Positions 19,625 through 24,828 of a DNA stretch of 24,828 bases are shown one piece after another. The translations under genes were made by a program, and so were the position numbers. Every line of letters begins with the position of its first letter. The stretch's first letter is position 1. The DNA lies in assembly GCA_000697335.1 (NCBI GenBank), contig JNEM01013250.1, forward strand, positions 1 through 24,828, given 5' to 3'. The notes beneath the pieces are model-generated. The model ran no database searches. It saw nothing but the letters and a program-made list of their open reading frames with translations, and had not been told where the DNA came from. The stretch is from Conidiobolus incongruus B7586 (taxonomy: Eukaryota > Entomophthoromycota > Entomophthoromycetes > Entomophthorales > Conidiobolaceae).

Positions 19625-19882
19625 TTACAAACAATAAAAACGTGAATCAATAATAAATGAGATTGTCGAGTGCTCAGCAACAATCCAGGAGGCGAAAAGT
19701 ATGACTAAAACGTGCTGGATGAGCTGAGGTTCATAAATGACTAGCTGAGCAGCGAGCATAGTGCGCAAGGTTGGGGAATATTTCATCATACTAGAGCCAA
19801 TTGTGATAAGTTGACCTTCATTTATTTCGGCCAAGTTCAGTAAATAAAACTGATAAACTCGAAATAAATTAGTTTTCAACAA
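19625..19882 (-). pseudogene. unrecognised coding-like fragment (minus strand)
   Basis: An open minus-strand frame of 85 codons in a GC-richer block, with balanced protein-like composition: LNLAEINEGQLITIGSSMMK, then YSPTLRTMLAAQLVIYEPQL and IQHVLVILFASWIVAEHS. It has no ATG at its start (the frame opens with TTG after a stop) and is too short for a likely gene, so it is probably one exon or a fragment of a dead gene. The plus strand of the same DNA is also fairly open but interrupted. I could not assign a family. Confidence 0.3.
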
Positions 19883-19975
19883 TGATTTTTATTCAATCCG
19901 TAAAATTGAACCGTAGCTCGGGTACCTATCCTTAGTTGAACGTTCAATGAACTTTTTTAGCGCCGGTAACAACCT

Positions 19976-20164
19976 ATGCTCTTTTATCCGCACTCATTGG
20001 TCCACATGTGTATCCATCATCGTAGTACTAACATTGCGGATCCCATAAAGGACATGATTACCTATGCACTCCGTCAGTCGGTTTTGGCGAGTGCTTCTGA
20101 CCAGTATGTGGTGGTTCAAGAGGTTGCCGAATCGACGGCAGTGACAATGATATTATCTCATTAA
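19976..20164 (+). pseudogene. unrecognised coding-like fragment (plus strand)
   Basis: An open frame of 62 codons, GC-richer than the flanks, whose second half is strikingly protein-like: ADPIKDMITYALRQSVLASA followed by SDQYVVVQEVAESTAV, up to a stop at 20162-20164. The first half in this frame is His-rich and unconvincing, and an adjacent frame reads TTYALLSALIGPHVYP, so a frame change is likely near 20,020. I read it as the 3' end of a dead gene of unknown family. It lies about 90 bases from the minus-strand fragment and may or may not belong to the same locus. Confidence 0.3.
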
Positions 20165-20591
20165 TCTTACAATATAAAAATAAAACGAATTTAGTTACCA
20201 AGTATTCAGTATAAGAAAGATGATTTTGATATTTATTAAAATATTTTAAGATAAACTTCACATGTATTCTATATTAAATATCAACTTAAATCTAATAAAA
20301 TTCTGAGATATTTAATTAAGTTGAATTTTATAATAACTAAAATAATAACACTTTTTTAATTTGAATTTAATGGTTTTTGAATTATTATTTTATTTGAATT
20401 TATTATTATTATATAAATAATAATATCATCGTTTATAAAAAGTATAATCATTGTTTCAATTTTAAAAAAGTAATTCAAATTTATTAGATATTAGTTAAAA
20501 AATTCAAAAAAGAATGTTCACCAAATAATATTCTGTTTTAAATACTCTATGACATAACAATAATTCATTAAAAATAATAGAATTATAGTAA
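20165..20591. other. AT-rich intergenic region, no gene seen
   Basis: About 430 bases downstream of the UTP12 gene (which reads leftward). It should contain the UTP12 3' untranslated region. AATAAA-like words exist on the minus strand, but none stands out. Confidence 0.45.
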
Positions 20592-23437
20592 TTAAACAAA
20601 TAATTTTCTCTTCACCGTGACCTTATCCTCTTCCATAGCGTTAGAATCTGCAGCTTCGAAGAAGTCACTGGTTTGGTTAGCTTGATAATCACGTTGAAGA
20701 TGCTTTAAGCCCATGAGATTGTAGCCCAAAATATCCTAAAATCAAATGTCAATGATATTATTGACTAGATTAATGATATAAATTACCTTCTGAAGTTTGA
20801 GATTCTGTCTTAATCCTTCTTTTACATTGTCTAACACGGGCTTGAGTAATTGGTTACTGACAAGTTGACGATGATGTGTTTGGATTAGGAAGGTTGTAAT
20901 ACGGCAGATGAGAGGAATTTGGACGCGACGCTTGCACCAAATTTCAATGCATTTGAGGATGTGAATGACGTGTGAGAGAGGAAGGACAAGAAGGGCATCT
21001 TCCAACTCGGCAGATTTTACTTTGGCAATTGTATCTAATAAATATTGCTCACCATTGACTTGGAGTGCATTGAGGATTGGCTCAACCATTGGGGGTGGTG
21101 GATTTTGACCACGGGCGACGAGTTGCTCGTACTCAGCTTGACGTTCCCATTCACGTTGGCATATTTCGACAGCTTCGATGATACGTTCACCGGACTTGAG
21201 GGATTCGATGGTAGCTTGACCAGCACGATCGGCTCCTTCTTCGTCTTCGTCTTGGGCATCACCGTCGTTACCAACTAATTCTTGCTCATACATTTCTTCC
21301 ATCTCTTTTTCGCGTTCTTCTTCAAGGAATAATGGTTCGTCGGTTCTGACCCAAAGACGGATGGAGCGATCACCACTGGCACTTACGACAAAACGACCCT
21401 TCTTGCTGACTTCAAGTCCCCATACTTCTCCCAAATGTCCACTGAGCTTCATAATAGATTCGAAACGGTCACCATCCCAGTAGCGGACTTGATGATCTTT
21501 ACCACAACTGAAGAAGTAGTGAGTCTTGGGTTGAAAGCGGACGCCAACGACAGCTTCTTCATGGGCGAAAAGAGATTTGTGACAGTCACCAAAGTCCAAA
21601 CCCCAGATCTTGATGTTCTTGTCAGCGGAACCAGTAAGGATAAGGGTATTGTCGGATGATATATCCATAGTCATAACTGGGAGCTTGTGGCCATAGAGTG
21701 AGAGGAAGAGCTTAAGACTATCAGTATAGAATACTTTAACAGTAGCATCGAGTAAAGCGACGGCAAGGAGATTTTGGTTAGGACTATAGCGGACACATAG
21801 AACGTCATCAGTCATTTGAAGGGTCTTGACATGCTCAATTTGAAGGTGACGTCCCAAGCTTTCAAGGGTAAGTTCTTTAAAGTCCCAGAACATGACATTC
21901 TTGTCTCCTCCACCAGTAACAAGCCCATTTTCATCAGGACAGATATCGAGCGTCCAAATAGATCCAGTATGTGCTTTAACATCTTGTACCATTGTTGAGG
22001 ATCCCAAGTCAAAGATTTGCAAATTGCCAGACTTGGTTCCGACTATGACATAACGATCCCCTGGAAGGAATGAACCGCAGAGGGCATGACCACATTCGAG
22101 AGTACGAATGCATTGTAACGTTTCAATATCCCAGATTTTGATAAGGCCTGGACCAAATGAAGCTAAGAGACGATCATCAGAACTAAGAGAAACACTTCTG
22201 ATCTCGGCACGATGACCTTGTAATTCGAGCTGATATTGTTCTTTAGGTTCGAAAGGAGCTTTAGGATCATTGTCAGGTAAAGCAAGAGTTTGCACGTGGA
22301 CTGAATTGTTAGTCAAACCTAGTAAAATGCTAGCTTGAGCTGGCTTAGTTTGAATAGCTGTGGAGAAGGATCTGATACGGCTCTGGGTTCTAATAGTGCC
22401 CCAAGAGGTGATACGATCTGATGGAGCTAATGGTTGATTGAGAGCGTTTTGAATGCTCTCTTCTAAATCAGCTTGATCTTCACCAGATTTAGAAGCTTTT
22501 TCTTTGAGTTTTTTCAGATGTCTCTTTAATTTCTTCTTGATTTCGTCAGATGTTCTGATACGCCAAACTTCGACCATCTTATCGCCAATCAAACCGAACA
22601 AAAGACTTCCGTTGGGATGGAATTCAAGTTGGTGAACCTTGTCCGATGAGGGCCTTTGCAAGTCACCAATGTGGATAAGTGGAAATTCAGTCTGAGTATC
22701 AATTTCCAAAACACCTCTATCTAAAACATCCCAGTTGATCTGCCAAACTTTCAAATTCACATCAACACCACCTGTTATGACCCATCCGAGCTCTTGGTTA
22801 ACTGTCAAACTGAGAACCTCACCAGTATGTCCAGGAAGAGTTTGAACACAGTGCTGGGTAGACAGATCCCAAATCTTAATCAAAGAATCTTTAGATGTTG
22901 ATATGATATAGTTTTTATCTCCGATGAACTGAGCTTGTGTGATTTGATTTTTATGGCCCTTCAATCTATATAAACCAGATTGGTTGACAACATCCCAAAT
23001 GACCAAGTTAGTATCCTTACTTCCCGATAATAATCTCAAACCATTGTTATCGAATTGCAAAGAGGTAACTTCTGTAGAATGGCCATTTAATACACAAACT
23101 AATGAGTTATCTTCAACATCCCACAACCTAATACTACCATCTGTATACCCCGCAGCAACAAATTTAGAATCTGGAGAAGGTCTTATAAAACTAACTTCGC
23201 TATGATTATCAGCATCGGACCAAGTAGCAACCTATGGCAAATTAAAAATATATTTTGAAATCTATAAAATTCAAATTTTACCTTTTCACCCTTTTTCAAA
23301 TTCCAAACTATAATATTTTCTAAAGCTGGCGTACAAGCTAATTGAGCTTCTTTATTCAAATAGCAAACATTTGATTTAAAACTAGAAATCAAACCCAAGG
23401 TCGCTTCACTGATAAATTTTAAATATGTTTGAACCAT
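20592..23437 (-). CDS. UTP12: U3 snoRNP WD-repeat protein Utp12/Dip2 (WDR3), three exons
   Basis: Exons are 23437-23282, 23231-20787 and 20735-20592. Two phase-0 GT-AG introns of 50 and 51 bases (23281-23232, 20786-20736) give 914 residues against about 943 in yeast and human. Utp12 is a UtpB-subcomplex scaffold of the small-subunit processome in the nucleolus and is needed for 18S rRNA maturation. The N terminus MVQTYLKFISEATLGLISSF and NIIVWNLKKGEK match WDR3. Two WD-repeat propellers follow, with signature units such as GSKDTNLVIWDVVNQSGLYR, GSADKNIKIWGLDFGDCHKS and SASGDRSIRLWVRTDEPLFL. Between the propellers lies a Lys-rich linker (about 280-310), after them an acidic stretch (about 700-737), and then the Utp12 domain (about 780-860, with LEDALLVLPLSHVIHILKC). 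Exon 3 supplies the conserved DILGYNLMGLKHLQRDYQAN and a basic end; without it the frame would run into intron sequence. The gene is intact and noticeably GC-richer than its surroundings. Confidence 0.95.
20736..20786 (-). other. UTP12 intron 2
   Basis: A 51-base GT-AG intron (GTAATTTATATC...TTTGATTTTAG), phase 0. It joins RQNLKLQK to DILGYNLMGLKHLQ, the family's conserved C-terminal block. Confidence 0.9.
23232..23281 (-). other. UTP12 intron 1
   Basis: A 50-base GT-AG intron (GTAAAATTTG...TTGCCATAG), phase 0. It separates KKGEK from VATWSDADNHSEV, exactly where the WDR3 family continues from the first WD unit into the next. Confidence 0.9.
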
Positions 23438-24828
23438 GATTTCAAAAATAAAATACTTCTATAAATATATATATTATTACGGTTATATTATAATAATGAT
23501 CAATTCTATTTCTTTCTAAAATTTATTCTATTAATTAATTTTTAATGAATTTGGTTAATTTTTAAATTTTTATAGAGATCATATTTTTAATTTTAAACCC
23601 TCAAATTATGGGACAATTTAATTAGATCAATAATAATTTATACTTTTAACCCTCTTTTGACTATAAATTATTTTTGTCTAATTAATAAATAATTTAAATA
23701 AATATTTATTAATTAATCATTTTGAGAGTAAATTCTCTAAATTTTATATATAACAACTAATTCTTAGAATTATTGATAATAAATTCCAAATAGGTAAAGA
23801 AAACTAGCCGAGGCTTTGACGACATATAGAATTAGATCATAGCTTATTTTTCACTCACTAAAATGGTCGATTCAACGCATTATAATGAACTCACAGAATG
23901 GGAATCAAAATACACATTAAACAAATAACCTTTAATGATTGAGTTGAAAAAGTCCAAGGTTAGGTTAAAACATCAAAATAAATCAAGATAGGTAATAGAT
24001 ATTTTTAATAATTTAATGTTTTGAGTAATAAGATAATATCGTAATGAATTAAATATATAATTTAATCACAATAAAAAATATTAAAATTTTATAAATTCAC
24101 TTTTATTATTACAAATTAAACCATTTCCAATTTTCCAAAGTTTTCAATTTATTATTATTGTTATTATTATTTTCATAACTAGATTACTTGATTTTTTAAA
24201 GAAAAACCATTTCCTAATATTAATTAATTAATTAATTAATTACTAAATATTTATATAACATAATTTGTTATAAAATGTAATAGTCAAATTCAAAGGTCTG
24301 TTTAATTTACATAGTAAATTTTAATTATTTAAAATATATTACCAGTCTTATTATTAATAACTTTCAAAAAATTCAAATTTTATAAATTAATAAAGATTTA
24401 ATAAATTTAAATTATTGTGGTTAAAAATCACCTAAAACTGAATTAATTTATTCTATATTTTCCATCATTAAAGTATTTCTTTAAATTAATTATATATGAT
24501 ATATAATATTATATATTAATTTATTATTCATTTTCAGATTTTAATATATCATTACTGAAAATATATAATTCAAAATTCAGTGATTTAATTATATTAAATT
24601 TCACTATTTTTATTTTTATTCATTGATATTATTATGCAATATTTTATTAAATTTATCAATATATTAATTAATTATTTTATAGTTAAAAATGATTCTGATT
24701 AGAAATCAATTAAAAATATCAAATATTTGTAAAATATTATTTAAAATTAAAATTCTTTATTATTTTCAATAACTTTGAAATTAATAATTACCTTATATAT
24801 TAAAAAGTTTCTATATTATTATAAAATC
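23438..24828. other. AT-rich flank with UTP12 promoter side, no gene seen
   Basis: About 1.4 kb. The first bases hold the UTP12 5' region, with a TATA-like TATATATATTTATAG on the minus strand about 20-35 bases before the ATG. Around 23,863 a 21-codon ATG frame (MVDSTHYNELTEWESKY...) continues past one stop for a further 22 codons; this is too little to call. Simple repeats occur near 24,150 (TTA units) and 24,217. Confidence 0.45.
24217..24241. repeat. (TAAT)n tetranucleotide repeat
   Basis: Six consecutive TAAT/ATTA units with no interruption. This is a simple repeat in AT-rich intergenic DNA. Confidence 0.8.

Noticed and set aside
20058-20261. Minus-strand open frame of 67 codons
   Set aside because: Left part is AT-rich low complexity and right part is the shadow of the plus-strand protein-like fragment.
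21045-21659. Plus-strand open frames opposite the UTP12 exon
   Set aside because: Antisense shadows of a strongly conserved coding exon.
23863-23991. ATG frame MVDSTHYNELTEWESKY... with one internal stop
   Set aside because: Only 21 codons before the stop and 22 after, with no recognised family and no convincing splice sites that would remove the stop.
1-24828. CRISPR arrays, bacterial operons or prophage features
   Set aside because: Spliceosomal introns, an F-box protein, Utp12 and Hsk3 show a eukaryotic nuclear genome, and no regularly spaced repeats were seen.

Overview
The window looks like a very AT-rich fungal nuclear genome, most likely an early-diverging lineage such as the Entomophthoromycotina (Conidiobolus type). 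The evidence is a small gene for the DASH kinetochore subunit Hsk3 (the DASH complex is a fungal feature), short 50-54 bp GT-AG introns, a fungal NoxA-like relic, and an F-box protein and a rhodopsin-like (class A) receptor of a kind that I recall as expanded in Conidiobolus. The exact species is inference.

Layout. 1-270 is the 3' end of a mariner DNA transposon, cut by the window edge. 1552-3057 encodes an F-box protein (+). 5125-5549 is an isolated GC-richer island, possibly a solo LTR. 5550-10000 is extremely AT-rich and geneless apart from an AT microsatellite. 10002-10919 encodes a seven-helix receptor (-). 12054-13282 is a second, complete but heavily eroded mariner copy with TA target duplications. 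13919-16282 holds two dead host genes tail to tail: a NoxA-type NADPH oxidase (+) and a TMEM70/186-like membrane protein (-). Then come a tRNA-Leu(UAA) (-), a two-exon HSK3 gene (+), a small multi-helix membrane ORF (-) that may be an ABCC remnant, and three coding-like relics that I could not identify (18.8-20.2 kb). The window ends with a three-exon UTP12/DIP2 (WDR3) gene (-, 914 codons) and an AT-rich flank.

The confidently live genes are unrelated housekeeping or accessory functions: Utp12 (ribosome biogenesis), Hsk3 (kinetochore), tRNA-Leu, an F-box protein and a receptor. They form no pathway together. The interval 13.9-20.2 kb is a gene graveyard in which at least two, and perhaps five, dead genes lie around one tRNA and one live gene.

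The most interesting signal is the comparison of the two mariner copies. In the alignable 3' coding segment I count 34 differences by eye, of which 28 are C-to-T or G-to-A from copy 1 to copy 2, about half in CpA/TpG context. The dead host genes less than 1 kb away keep far more G and C. That is the signature expected of RIP-like repeat-targeted mutation, a process best known from Pezizomycotina.
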